DNA of 64,000 nt from an uncultured Eubacterium sp. (GTDB taxonomy: Bacteria; Bacillota; Clostridia; Peptostreptococcales; Anaerovoracaceae), in contig CAMNSS010000005.1 in assembly GCA_946555345.1 (NCBI GenBank), positions 1-64,000 of the forward strand, written 5' to 3'. The translations under genes were made by a program, and so were the position numbers. The stretch's first letter is position 1. The number at the start of each line of letters is the position of its first letter. The notes beneath the pieces are model-generated. The model had not been told where the DNA came from. It made no database searches and saw only the letters and a program-made list of their open reading frames with translations. Shown one piece after another: positions 8,521-18,068 of the stretch.

Positions 8521-11500
8521 CTACTGCTCTTCAAAGCGTTTCTGCTGTTTTTTCAAATTCCTGTACCGCTGCATTGCGATATTTTCCGCCTGCTCAAATA
8601 GCATCTCCGCCCTGTCAGGGTCTTTGAGCTGGAGCGAATTGTACCTTACCTCTCCCATAATGAAGTCATTGAAGCTTTCCGTAGGCGGAGCGCTGTCAAC
8701 CGACAGCGGATTTCTCTTCTGTGCCACGAGGTCAGGGTTATAGCGGAGCAAATTCCAATATCCTGCCCGCACTGCCTTCTTCATCTCCAGCATTGCGCGG
8801 TTCATGCCCGCTTTCACGCCGTGGTTGATGCAAGGCGCATAAGCGATGATGAGGGACGGTCCGTCGTAAGCCTCCGCTTCCTTGATTGCCTGAAGTGTCT
8901 GCTGCGGATTCGCGCCCATTGCGATCTGTGCCACATAGACATATCCATAAGCCATGGCAATCTGTGCCAAATCCTTCTTTCTCACCGCTTTTCCACTGGC
9001 CGCAAACTGCGCCACCGCACCAGTCGGCGTAGCCTTGGATGCCTGCCCGCCTGTATTGGAATATACTTCCGTGTCGAACACCAGCACGTTCACGTTCTCG
9101 CCGGAAGCCAGCACATGGTCAAGACCGCCGTAACCGATATCGTAAGCCCAGCCATCGCCGCCGAAGATCCACATGGACGGCTTACTCAGCATATCCGCAT
9201 TTTCCACGACATATTTGGCATCCTCGATCACCGTATAATCCTTGCACAGCGCAACCAGCCGCTCGCCCAGCTTCCCAGCATTCTCCGCATCGTCCATATG
9301 CGCAAGCCATGCTTTCGCATCCTCGGTAAAGCGGATATCCGCCATCAGTTTTTCCACGTGGGATTTCAGTTCATTTCTTCTCGCCTTGACGGCCACAGCC
9401 ATCCCGTAACCAAATTCCGCATTGTCCTCAAAGAGGGAATTGGACCACGCAGGACCCTTGCCTGCTTTGTTTACGGTATACGGCGTGCTCGGCGCACTGC
9501 ATCCCCAAATCGAGGAGCAACCCGTCGCATTGGCGATATACATCCGGTCGCCGAAAAGCTGCGTCACCAGCTTCGCATACGGCGTTTCCCCGCAGCCAGG
9601 GCAAGCGCCCGAGAACTCTAAGAGCGGCTGCTTGAACTGGGACTGCTTCACCGTTTCCGCATTACCGGAAAGTCCATTGTTATCGATTGTTTCAAACAAA
9701 TAATCGTAATCACGCTGCGCCTTCTCAGCGGCATCTTCCGCCATTACCATTTCAAGCGCCTTCTGCCTTGCCGGGCAGACATCGGCGCATGACCCACAGC
9801 CCGTACAGTCAAGAGCCGAGATGCCGATGGTGAAGAATTTCTCCCCATCGCCCTTGAATGAAACAACATCCGCCTCCGTTTCCTCCGCCTGTTTTTGATC
9901 CAGCACAAACGGCCTGATTACGGCATGTGGGCAGACATAGGAACACCAGTTGCACTGCATGCACTTTTCCGCATCCCACTTCGGGATTTCAACGGCAATG
10001 CCGCGCTTTTCATAGGCAGCCGTGCCAGCAGGAATCACCCCGTTTGCCGTATCGACAAATACCGATACCGGAATGGAATCCCCTTCCATGCCATTGGTCG
10101 GCTTCAGGACTTTGTTGATGTAGTCCGTATGCAGCTTATCCCTTCCCTGCGCCTGCTCCCTGGCAAGGCTTCCGTCTGCTTCTGCCCAGTGCGCCGGAAT
10201 TTCCACCTTATGTACACTGTCAATACCGGCCGCTACAGCCTGGTAATTCATGTAAACAATTTTCTTTCCCTTGTTGCTGTAAGTCTTCTTGATGGCCTCC
10301 TTCATGTATTCCGCTGCATCGTAAACAGGCAGGATGTTGGCCAGCTTGAAGAACGCCGCCTGCAAAACCGTATTCGATCTGCCGCCAAGCCCCAGCTCCC
10401 TTGCGATCGTAACCGCATCGCAGGTATAGAAGTTAATCTTATTTTCCGCAATATAACGCTTCACATTGCCTGGAAGCTTTTCCTCCAGTTGCTCCTGGTC
10501 CCAGGAACAGTTGAGCAGGAACGTGCCGCCCGGCTTCACATCTTCAACCATGCTGTACCGGTTGATATAAGCGGCATTATGGCAGGCTACGAAATCAGCC
10601 TGTTTCACATAGTAGGACGATTTGATCGGTGTATCACCAAACCTTAAATGGGAAATGGTAACGCCGCCGGATTTCTTTGAATCATACTGGAAATACGCCT
10701 GTACGTACTTATCCGTATTATCGCCGATGATCTTAACGCTGTTCTTGTTTGCGCCGACCGTACCGTCTGCGCCAAGCCCCCAGAATTTGCAGGCAACGGT
10801 TCCTTCCTGCGCCACATCAGGCCGTTCGCTGGCCTTCAAGGAAAGCCCGGTCACATCGTCCTCAATCGAAATCGTAAATTCCTTCTTCGGGTTTTTCTCC
10901 CAAAGGTTTTCATACACGGCCAGGATATCCTCCGGCTGCGTATCCTTCGAGCCAAGGCCGTAACGCCCGCCTGCCAAGAATACCTTGTCAAGCTTGCTGT
11001 CTTTGAGCGCTGCCGCAACATCGAGGAAAAGCGGCTCGCCAATCGAACCAGGCTCTTTCGTCCGGTCTAACACAGCGATCTTTTTCACCGTCCCAGGAAT
11101 CACCGCAAGCAGGTGCTTTGCCGAAAACGGCCTGTAGAGATGCACGCTGACGACGCCCGTCTTTTTGCCCTTTGCATTGAGGTAATCGACGATTTCCTCT
11201 GCCGCATCGCAAACCGAACCCATGGCGATGATGATCTCCGTCGCATCCTCCGCCCCATAGTAATTAAACGGCTTATAAGATGTCCCCAGCTTTTCATTTA
11301 CCTGCTCCATGCACTTGATCACCGTGTCCACGGTTTCCTCATACGCTTTATTGCAGGCCTCCCTGTGCTGGAAGAACGTTTCCGGCTGCTCGGCAGACCC
11401 CATGCTCTGCGGATGGTTTGGATTGAGCGCCCTGTTCCGGAATCGCTTCAGCGCATCCCAGTCCACCATGCTTTTCAGCTCGTCGTAATCCCAAGTCTCG

Positions 11501-12048
11501 ATTTTCTGCTGCTCATGGCTCGTGCGGAATCCATCGAAGAAATGGAGCATCGGCACTTTGCCCTTGATCGCCGACAAATGCGCGACTGCCGCCAGATCCA
11601 TGACCTCCTGCGGGTTTCTCGATGACAGCATGGCAAAGCCCGTCTGCCTGCACGCCATAACGTCGGAGTGATCGCCGAAGATGGAAAGCGCATGGGTGGA
11701 AACCGCCCTGGCCGCCACATGGAGAACCGTAGGCGTTTCCTCCGCCGCCAGCTTATACATATTCGGGATCATCAGCAAAAGCCCCTGGGACGCCGTAAAG
11801 GTGCTGGTCAGCGCACCCGCAGTCACCGCACCGTGAACCGCGCCGGCCGCGCCGCCTTCCGACTGCATCTCAACGACCTTTACCTGCTCGCCGAATATAT
11901 TCCTGCGGTCTTCACTCGTCCATTCATCTATGTTCTCTGCCATGACCGATGAAGGAGTGATGGGATAAATGGCCGCTACTTCTGAAAATGCATAGGCAAC
12001 GTGAGCGGCAGCCGTGTTGCCGTCCATTGTTTTCTTGTTCCTCATCAT
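8521..12048 (-). CDS. nifJ: Pyruvate:ferredoxin (flavodoxin) oxidoreductase, single-chain
   Basis: About 1175 residues, the usual length of the homodimeric fused enzyme. The N-terminal domain has YPITPSS (pyruvate binding). The middle holds a 2[4Fe-4S] ferredoxin domain (CMQCNWCSYVCP and CTGCGSCADVCP). The C-terminal domain has an additional cluster (CPGCGE) and the thiamine diphosphate motif GDGWAYDIGYGG…NTGGQ. It converts pyruvate and CoA to acetyl-CoA, CO2 and reduced ferredoxin. The ATG shares one base with the stop of the upstream polyferredoxin gene (TAATG), with AAGGAAG before it, so the two are coupled. Confidence 0.97.
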   Translation of the reverse strand: MMRNKKTMDGNTAAAHVAYAFSEVAAIYPITPSSVMAENIDEWTSEDRRNIFGEQVKVVEMQSEGGAAGAVHGAVTAGALTSTFTASQGLLLMIPNMYKLAAEETPTVLHVAARAVSTHALSIFGDHSDVMACRQTGFAMLSSRNPQEVMDLAAVAHLSAIKGKVPMLHFFDGFRTSHEQQKIETWDYDELKSMVDWDALKRFRNRALNPNHPQSMGSAEQPETFFQHREACNKAYEETVDTVIKCMEQVNEKLGTSYKPFNYYGAEDATEIIIAMGSVCDAAEEIVDYLNAKGKKTGVVSVHLYRPFSAKHLLAVIPGTVKKIAVLDRTKEPGSIGEPLFLDVAAALKDSKLDKVFLAGGRYGLGSKDTQPEDILAVYENLWEKNPKKEFTISIEDDVTGLSLKASERPDVAQEGTVACKFWGLGADGTVGANKNSVKIIGDNTDKYVQAYFQYDSKKSGGVTISHLRFGDTPIKSSYYVKQADFVACHNAAYINRYSMVEDVKPGGTFLLNCSWDQEQLEEKLPGNVKRYIAENKINFYTCDAVTIARELGLGGRSNTVLQAAFFKLANILPVYDAAEYMKEAIKKTYSNKGKKIVYMNYQAVAAGIDSVHKVEIPAHWAEADGSLAREQAQGRDKLHTDYINKVLKPTNGMEGDSIPVSVFVDTANGVIPAGTAAYEKRGIAVEIPKWDAEKCMQCNWCSYVCPHAVIRPFVLDQKQAEETEADVVSFKGDGEKFFTIGISALDCTGCGSCADVCPARQKALEMVMAEDAAEKAQRDYDYLFETIDNNGLSGNAETVKQSQFKQPLLEFSGACPGCGETPYAKLVTQLFGDRMYIANATGCSSIWGCSAPSTPYTVNKAGKGPAWSNSLFEDNAEFGYGMAVAVKARRNELKSHVEKLMADIRFTEDAKAWLAHMDDAENAGKLGERLVALCKDYTVIEDAKYVVENADMLSKPSMWIFGGDGWAYDIGYGGLDHVLASGENVNVLVFDTEVYSNTGGQASKATPTGAVAQFAASGKAVRKKDLAQIAMAYGYVYVAQIAMGANPQQTLQAIKEAEAYDGPSLIIAYAPCINHGVKAGMNRAMLEMKKAVRAGYWNLLRYNPDLVAQKRNPLSVDSAPPTESFNDFIMGEVRYNSLQLKDPDRAEMLFEQAENIAMQRYRNLKKQQKRFEEQ

Positions 12049-13340
12049 TACCACTTCCTTTCATCTGAATCTGCTTTATCCAATTTTAATGCATCTATCT
12101 GCATATAGGTATATTCCGGAACGATACGCTCTGCAATGAGTCCCCTTGAGCATACATAAGAACATACGCTGCAATTTTCGCATTTTGCACCGTCTATAAC
12201 AGGATTTCCCGCTACCATTTCGATTGCGTCATTCGGACAGTTGCTGGCACAATCGCCGCAACCGATGCAGCCTACATCGCAAACCTTGAGGCGCTCGTCT
12301 TCATCTGCCCTGGAATTGCATGGCACGCGCTTCACGCCCCTGTATGGGGCGATCACGATCATGTCGCGCGGACACGCCCTCATGCAGTCGCCGCAGCCGA
12401 CGCACTTATCCAGGTCAACCAAGGCGACGCCGCTTTCCACGGAAATCGCATCATACCTGCAAACCTTCGTGCAGTTCCCGAATCCGACGCAGCCGTATTC
12501 GCACAATCCCATCGCGCTCATGCTGATATCGGCAGCGTCTTTGCAATTTTCGATTCCGAGCGCTTTCAGCTTCGCATTCGCCTTCGCACCGCCGACGCAT
12601 TTTACAAATGCGATTTCTTCCTTCACCTTCGCCAGGTCATGTAATTCATCCACGATGATCTTCTTTTTGCACTTGACCGTACACGCCACGCAGCCGACGC
12701 ATTTATCGTAATCGATTACCGCACAGTTGTCGATTACCTTCACCGCTCCTTGCGGACAGACGTCCTCGCATTCACCGCAGCCGATACATCCATGGCCGCA
12801 GGTCCGCAGCGTCATCGCCTCGTAAGCCTTAGATGAACATGGGATGAAATTGGTCGCATCCTTTGGAACCATGCTGATCAGGCTTTGCGGACAGGCGTTC
12901 ATGCAAGCCATGCAGCCCGTACATTTTTCTTTATCGATGATGATTTTCCCATCTTCGGCCCGCATCGCATCAAATTCACACTTTTCAATACAGCTGCCAA
13001 TGCCGATACAGCCCCATTGGCACTCGCTATGTAAAAAACCTGCCTTTTTCGCCTCTTCGCAGCTTCCAAGACCGGACAGCCGGCTCTTTCCGGCCGCATC
13101 GCCTGCACACCTGATAAAAGCGGCCTTTTGTTCCACTTCCACCGGCGGCACGCCCAGCGTTTCTGCGATCGCAGCGATTGCATCGTTGTCACACGCAGGG
13201 CACAGGGTGATGTTTCCCGTGTCGGCAATCGCTTTGGCGCAAGCCTCGCAGGTTTTGTACCCACAGCCGCCGCTGCCGCCGCAATCGACGCCCGGAAGCA
13301 AAGCCAGCACTTGTATCGCCCCTTTTAGAAGATTATTCAT
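12048..13340 (-). CDS. RnfB-like soluble polyferredoxin with duplicated ferredoxin core
   Basis: 430 residues, very Cys-rich. Residues about 20-50 match the 4Fe-4S domain found in RnfB (GCGYKTC…LCPAC). The remainder is two similar halves, about 75-225 and 243-395. Each holds four Cys motifs in the same order: C-x3-C-x5-C-x3-C, CxGCxxCxxxCP, C-x3-CIGCGxCxxxCP and CxxCxxCxxxC. That predicts up to eight [4Fe-4S] clusters plus one. Unlike RnfB it has no N-terminal membrane anchor. As first gene of the PFOR-nfnAB operon it is inferred to be an electron carrier between them. GGAGG lies seven bases before the ATG. A truncated Rnf subunit is the alternative, but no other rnf genes are near. Confidence 0.85.
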   Translation of the reverse strand: MNNLLKGAIQVLALLPGVDCGGSGGCGYKTCEACAKAIADTGNITLCPACDNDAIAAIAETLGVPPVEVEQKAAFIRCAGDAAGKSRLSGLGSCEEAKKAGFLHSECQWGCIGIGSCIEKCEFDAMRAEDGKIIIDKEKCTGCMACMNACPQSLISMVPKDATNFIPCSSKAYEAMTLRTCGHGCIGCGECEDVCPQGAVKVIDNCAVIDYDKCVGCVACTVKCKKKIIVDELHDLAKVKEEIAFVKCVGGAKANAKLKALGIENCKDAADISMSAMGLCEYGCVGFGNCTKVCRYDAISVESGVALVDLDKCVGCGDCMRACPRDMIVIAPYRGVKRVPCNSRADEDERLKVCDVGCIGCGDCASNCPNDAIEMVAGNPVIDGAKCENCSVCSYVCSRGLIAERIVPEYTYMQIDALKLDKADSDERKW

Positions 13341-13550
13341 GTGTCGTCACCTCCAATTATAATCGCATTATTACATACATTGCTTGAAATACACGATTTG
13401 AAATGCATGATTTAAAATATGCCGCTAAAAATACGCTATTCAAAATATGCTGCCAGAATTGTATTTCGTATGTTTTTTTATGCAGTATTTATAATATTGT
13501 ATACACAATACTTTTAAAAACATAGGTCATTTTCACGACCTTGCGAAATT

Positions 13551-13579
13551 ATTGTAACACTCTTGTTATCGGCTTTCAA
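13551..13579 (-). promoter_or_regulatory. Promoter of the polyferredoxin-PFOR-nfnAB operon
   Basis: On the minus strand TTGAAA (13574-13579) and TACAAT (13551-13556) are 17 bp apart. The leader is about 200 bases, A+T-rich, with several loose near-repeats of ATAC/AAATCATGCAT-like words and no recognised riboswitch. An additional palindrome, TATTGT-N4-ACAATA, lies within the leader at about 13494-13509. Confidence 0.6.
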
Positions 13580-13620
13580 TAAAATCACGACGAATTTCTT
13601 GTTTTTTTTTGCAACCAATA

Positions 13621-13640
13621 TTGTACATTTTTTTGTACAA
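13621..13640. promoter_or_regulatory. Candidate operator palindrome upstream of the PFOR operon
   Basis: TTGTACA-N6-TGTACAA (13621-13640) is a perfect 7-bp inverted repeat with a T6 centre, about 42 bp upstream of the -35. Its position suits an activator or a redox-responsive regulator. It does not match the Rex consensus, where TTGT and ACAA flank 8-10 bp. The regulator is unknown. Confidence 0.4.
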
Positions 13641-13792
13641 CAATGGCAAAAATCGCTACCATGCACTAACACGCGTACTCCCTTTCTCGCTTTTTGCGGG
13701 CGGTGCGCTTTGCCGCATACCCCAAATGGCGATAGGGCGCCCACAGCTTTCCCGATGCGGCACATGAAAAGCCAAAATTTGCCGAGAGTTTC

Positions 13793-16105
13793 CTAGCGGT
13801 AATAATCGTGCAGCACGTCTGCCTTGATCAAGGAGTCCGCCATTTTCTTGCTGCCCAGCACCCACAACAGATCGCCCTGCTGGATCAAGGTATCGATGTC
13901 CGGGTTGACGATCGGGAGATTCCCCCGCTCAATGCCGATGATGCTGCCCCGGTATTTTTCCCGGATCTTGCAGTTCTTGATGGACTTCTTCAAAAATTCC
14001 GAATCGGAATCGACGCTGATCGGACAGCAGATCAACTGCTGCTCCGGCTTGATGCCGTAAAAGACCTGTTCATAAATATAATCCTTGAGCATAACATCAT
14101 CCCGCTCCGTGTACTCGATGCATTCCTCCTTCTCCAAAAGAAGCGTGCAGGATTCTATCTCATCCATCGTTCCCAGCATATGGAGGATATCCCCCTCCTG
14201 AACCGGCTCGGAAGATTTCGGCATATTGATGTATTCATCGCCCCTGATGATCTTGATGATCGTAACCATGAAGCCCCGCCGCTTTGCAAAGTCATAGATC
14301 GTCCGGTTCTCTATGGTATCGGTTACTTGGAACTCCGCAACGAAAAGGGATTCGTTGAGCCAGTGGTACTCGCCCTTGATGCCCCGTTCTTTCTTTTCCC
14401 GCGCCAGCGTCCGCTCCGAAAAATTGGACATGAACCGCATTTCCAAATTGATCGTCTTCCCGTTGATGTAATCCGAACGGATGATCAAAATGATCGGAAC
14501 GAGTGCGATCAGCACCAAAAGGACGAGCGGAATGCGGAAGATCTGCCGCAGCACCAAAGCGATAAAGCAAGCCGCGATCAATATCCTGATGGCTTTCAGC
14601 GTCAACAGGGCCATCCTGTTCGAGCGATGCCGCAGCCACAGCTTGGTAAACAGCGCATTGTTCGTCCCATGCATGAAGCTGACGAACGGCACCATTGCGG
14701 CAATCATGACGATCGCTGTCACGGCATTTGCCGCCATCCGGGAATGCATATATTGCCCGATCCATGGCTCTGCATACTTAATTCCCGCCCAATAAATGAT
14801 AAACATCATGATCGAACACATAGCCGTCCTGATCACGACCTTCTTGATGTATTCAAACCAATCCTTGTCCTTATCCGTGTTGCCTCGGTTTTCCGAAGTA
14901 TTCTTGCGGATAAACACCCACAAACCGTCCGGGATCTTATCGTCGATAAACCGGTACACCCGTTCCGAATTTTTGATGAAGACCGGCGTCGTAAAGGAAG
15001 TGATCACCGATACGCAGACGATGATCGGGTAGAGAAAATCGCTGATGACGCCCAGGCTATTGCCCAGCGCCGCCACGATAAACGAAAATTCGCCGATCTG
15101 CACCATGCTGAACCCGCCCCTGACAGCCGTATGAAGGGACTGCCCGGATAGCAGCATGCCCACGGTGGCAAACAACATCTGCCCTGCTATGGTGACAACC
15201 GTGATGATTAAAATCGGCTTTATATACTCGACGAGAAGCGATGGAACGATCAGCATACCGACGGAAACAAAAAAGATCGCGCCAAACAAATCCTTGATCG
15301 GCTTCACCAGATGCTCGATCCTCACCGCCTGCACAGTTCCCGCCAAGATCGACCCAGCCATGAACGCACCCAGCGCCGACGAAAAGCCGATGATGTTTGC
15401 GATCACCACCATCCCCATGCACAAGCCTACGGAAAAGATAACCACCATTTCATCGTTCAGCAGATCCGCTATTTTGTTCAAAATACTCGGGATCAGGTAA
15501 ATGCCCAGAACCAGCCAAATCGTCAGGTAAATCAGCATCAGGCCGATTTCCGTGAACATGGCGAAACCCGATACGTTCTGGCTGACGGAAATCGTCGTCA
15601 GGATGATCATCATAAAAATTCCCGCAATATCTTCTATGACAAGCGTGCCGAGAACAATCTGCGCAAATTTTTCTTTTTTTAAATCGTATTCCTCATAAGC
15701 CTTCAAAATAATCATCGTGGACGACATGGAAAGCATCCCGCCCAGGAAAATGCAGTCCATTTTCCCCCATCCCAGAAGGCTGCCAACGCCCGTTCCGATC
15801 AAAAGCATGGCGCTCATGACGCTCAGTGCGATGACAAAGGCGCTGCCGCCTACCGTTGCGATTTTCTTAAAGCTAAATTCAAGCCCGAGGCCAAACATCA
15901 GAAAAACGACGCCGATATCCGCCCATACATGAAGGTCCGCCTCCTCCACAACGGTAGGCAGATACACGAAATTAGGGCTGATGAGAAAGCCCGCTACAAT
16001 ATACCCCAGCACGACCGGCTGCTTGATCTTTTTAAAGAGCAGCGTGGCGACTGCCGCCACGATCAGGATTAACGCTAAATCTGAAATCAAATATTCAAGA
16101 TGCAA
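13793..16105 (-). CDS. CPA2-family cation/proton antiporter with two RCK-C domains
   Basis: 770 residues. The first about 390 are a 12-helix Na/H (or K/H) exchanger domain of the KefB/GerN type, with GFLISP, FLMFGLGLEFSF and GAFMAGSILA motifs. A second membrane block of about four helices (about 430-545) is unusual. Two TrkA-C/RCK-C domains (about 590-670 and 690-768) probably bind a nucleotide or another gating ligand. It exports Na+ or K+ for ion and pH homeostasis. The start is TTG at 16105 with GGGGAG just upstream. It follows the histidine kinase by 18 bp, so it may be cotranscribed with the two-component genes. Confidence 0.85.
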   Translation of the reverse strand: MHLEYLISDLALILIVAAVATLLFKKIKQPVVLGYIVAGFLISPNFVYLPTVVEEADLHVWADIGVVFLMFGLGLEFSFKKIATVGGSAFVIALSVMSAMLLIGTGVGSLLGWGKMDCIFLGGMLSMSSTMIILKAYEEYDLKKEKFAQIVLGTLVIEDIAGIFMMIILTTISVSQNVSGFAMFTEIGLMLIYLTIWLVLGIYLIPSILNKIADLLNDEMVVIFSVGLCMGMVVIANIIGFSSALGAFMAGSILAGTVQAVRIEHLVKPIKDLFGAIFFVSVGMLIVPSLLVEYIKPILIITVVTIAGQMLFATVGMLLSGQSLHTAVRGGFSMVQIGEFSFIVAALGNSLGVISDFLYPIIVCVSVITSFTTPVFIKNSERVYRFIDDKIPDGLWVFIRKNTSENRGNTDKDKDWFEYIKKVVIRTAMCSIMMFIIYWAGIKYAEPWIGQYMHSRMAANAVTAIVMIAAMVPFVSFMHGTNNALFTKLWLRHRSNRMALLTLKAIRILIAACFIALVLRQIFRIPLVLLVLIALVPIILIIRSDYINGKTINLEMRFMSNFSERTLAREKKERGIKGEYHWLNESLFVAEFQVTDTIENRTIYDFAKRRGFMVTIIKIIRGDEYINMPKSSEPVQEGDILHMLGTMDEIESCTLLLEKEECIEYTERDDVMLKDYIYEQVFYGIKPEQQLICCPISVDSDSEFLKKSIKNCKIREKYRGSIIGIERGNLPIVNPDIDTLIQQGDLLWVLGSKKMADSLIKADVLHDYYR

Positions 16106-16123
16106 GATACTCCCCCATTCCGT

Positions 16124-17083
16124 TTAACTGCTGTTTTGGTTCTCTTCCGCATTAAAAATCACAAAAAACGTAGCCCCCCTGCCAATCTCGCTTTCCACCT
16201 TGAGCGTAGCGCCCAGCAAAACGGCAATGTGCTTGACAATGGAAAGCCCCAGTCCCGTGCCGCCGGCTTTCTTTGACCTGGATTTATCAACCCTGTAAAA
16301 GCGTTCAAACAGCCGTTCATGATGCTCTGGCGCAATCCCGATGCCCTCATCTTTTACGCTGATGATGGTCTTGCCCGATTGCCGCTCCTTTTCCGCCTTG
16401 ACCCATACGCGGCCGCTATCATTGGAATATTTGATGGCGTTCTCTATGAGATTGACCATCATCTGGCAAAACCGGTCCGCAGAACCCCTGATCCGAAGGC
16501 CGCCTTCAATATCCAGCATAATGCCGATGTTCCTTTTGTCCGCAATCGGTTTTAGCGTCTCCACCGTATCCTCGACTGCTCTTTGCACGCTAAATTCCGA
16601 AAAGTCCGAATCCCTTTTGTTCTCTATGTCGGAAAGCACCAGCAAATCCTGAATGAGACGTTTCAGGCGGGCCGTTTCAATCGCAATGATGTCGATGAAT
16701 TTCGTCCGTATTTCGGGATCTTCCGCCGCTCCGTCCTGCAACGTCTCGATAAATCCCGAAATGGATGTAAGCGGCGTCTTGAGTTCATGGGTCACGTTCG
16801 CCACAAATTCCTTTCTGATTTGCTCCGCCTTCTGGCTTTCTTCGGCGGCAGCCTCCAACTCCTTGATTTTAATGGAGTAAGGCCGAATAATGCAGAAATA
16901 CCCTTGCAATCCGATCAGCGCCATGATAACAAGATATACGAGAATGAATGCCCATATGCCATGGTCTGTGAAAATCCGGCTGCCGGAAGCTGGCGGCGCG
17001 CTATATAAATTCCACAGAATGATCCATGCCGCCGGATTGATGATTACCGCTTCTGCGATTAATATGGCAAACCTGTTTTTCAT
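16124..17083 (-). CDS. PhoR-like sensor histidine kinase
   Basis: 319 residues. Two helices (about 5-27 and 43-65) flank a very short outside loop. HisKA has the phosphoacceptor His99 in NVTHELKTPL. HATPase_c boxes follow: NLIENAIKYS (N), DEGIGI (G1) and GGTGLGLSIV (G2). There is no PAS or HAMP domain. The start overlaps the response-regulator gene by four bases. The Pho-box-bearing phosphate transporter next door suggests that the pair senses phosphate limitation; that role is inferred. Confidence 0.88.
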   Translation of the reverse strand: MKNRFAILIAEAVIINPAAWIILWNLYSAPPASGSRIFTDHGIWAFILVYLVIMALIGLQGYFCIIRPYSIKIKELEAAAEESQKAEQIRKEFVANVTHELKTPLTSISGFIETLQDGAAEDPEIRTKFIDIIAIETARLKRLIQDLLVLSDIENKRDSDFSEFSVQRAVEDTVETLKPIADKRNIGIMLDIEGGLRIRGSADRFCQMMVNLIENAIKYSNDSGRVWVKAEKERQSGKTIISVKDEGIGIAPEHHERLFERFYRVDKSRSKKAGGTGLGLSIVKHIAVLLGATLKVESEIGRGATFFVIFNAEENQNSS

Positions 17084-17769
17084 CTCATCTTATATCCTTT
17101 TCCCCGGATGGTTTCAATATGCTGTTCATCATCGCCAGCCTCCGACAGCTTCTGCCGCAAATGCCTGATATGCACATCGACCGTCCTGGTCTCTCCTGCG
17201 TAATCGATGCCCCATACGTTATTGAGAAGCTGATCCCTTGTAAATACGCGCCCTCTGTTTTCAGCCAGGTAACGAAGCAGCTCAAACTCTTTCAACGTCA
17301 GTTCCACCGGAATGCCGCCAACGCTCACCTCATGCCGTTCCACATTGATATTCAGGTCTGCGGCAGCCAGCACGGTATCCTTTCCTTCTTCCGCATCGGA
17401 CGTCACTTCATACCGCCTGAGCACGGCTTTGATTCTCGCCATCAATTCCCGTATCCCGAAAGGCTTCGATAGATAATCGTCTGCGCCGCTTTCCAGCCCC
17501 ATGACCTTATCCATCTCCTCCGTCTTCGCCGTGATCATGATAATCGGCGTATTGTCGCCTTCCGCGCGAAGCTCCCTGCATATCTCATAGCCGTTCTTTT
17601 CCGGAAGCATGAGATCCAGCAAAATAAGATCCGGCTTTTCCCGATGCACCATGGTGATTCCCATGATCCCATCTTCCGCTGCAATGCCGTCGTAGCCGTT
17701 GGTTTTCAAATTGTAAAGCACTAGTTCCCTTATATTCGGCTCATCCTCTATGATCAGTATCTTCTTCAT
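17080..17769 (-). CDS. PhoB/PhoP-like winged-helix response regulator
   Basis: 229 residues. The receiver domain has the acidic pair E8-D9, phosphoacceptor Asp52 (LILLDLMLP), T81 and K103. It is followed by an OmpR/PhoB winged helix (FELLRYLAENRGRVFTRDQLL…RTVDVHIRHLRQKL). It is the DNA-binding output of the kinase encoded directly downstream. AGGAGG precedes the ATG, and a 17-bp-spaced promoter lies 47 bp upstream. The three-repeat Pho box at 19886-19913 is its probable target. Confidence 0.92.
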   Translation of the reverse strand: MKKILIIEDEPNIRELVLYNLKTNGYDGIAAEDGIMGITMVHREKPDLILLDLMLPEKNGYEICRELRAEGDNTPIIMITAKTEEMDKVMGLESGADDYLSKPFGIRELMARIKAVLRRYEVTSDAEEGKDTVLAAADLNINVERHEVSVGGIPVELTLKEFELLRYLAENRGRVFTRDQLLNNVWGIDYAGETRTVDVHIRHLRQKLSEAGDDEQHIETIRGKGYKMR

Positions 17770-17815
17770 GCCTTGTGCCTCCTTGTAGTTGTCAGAGAAT
17801 TCACTTTACAGATTC

Positions 17816-17844
17816 AGTGTAACATATTTGCTGCTTTTTCACAA
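17816..17844 (-). promoter_or_regulatory. Promoter of the two-component operon
   Basis: On the minus strand TTGTGA (17839-17844) and TACACT (17816-17821) are separated by 17 bp. It would transcribe the response regulator, the kinase and possibly the antiporter. Confidence 0.55.
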
Positions 17845-18020
17845 CTAATTTGACTATTAAATTTTAAAACGATCCCTATAACCCCATCAAGACCAAGCTT
17901 CCCCCAGGCCAAACTTACATCTGCCGCCTAAATCCGTTCTTTCATCCCAAATAAAGTCCCCGATTGCCGCCTGTATATGCCCTTTTCATCAATTCAGCCT
18001 TGCGGTATTTCCCATGCCAT

Positions 18021-18047
18021 AAAAAAGCGGCGAAACCATTTCGCCGC
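18021..18047 (-). terminator. Rho-independent terminator of the Na/phosphate symporter gene
   Basis: Perfect 9-bp stem GCGGCGAAA/TTTCGCCGC with a 3-base loop, followed on the minus strand by T6 (18021-18026). It lies 22 bp after the stop codon. Confidence 0.9.
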
Positions 18048-18068
18048 ACTTTCCACGATCACCGCCGC

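Noticed and set aside
13494-13509. Rex-type site at TATTGT-N4-ACAATA
   Set aside because: Spacing between TTGT and ACAA is too short for the Rex consensus.
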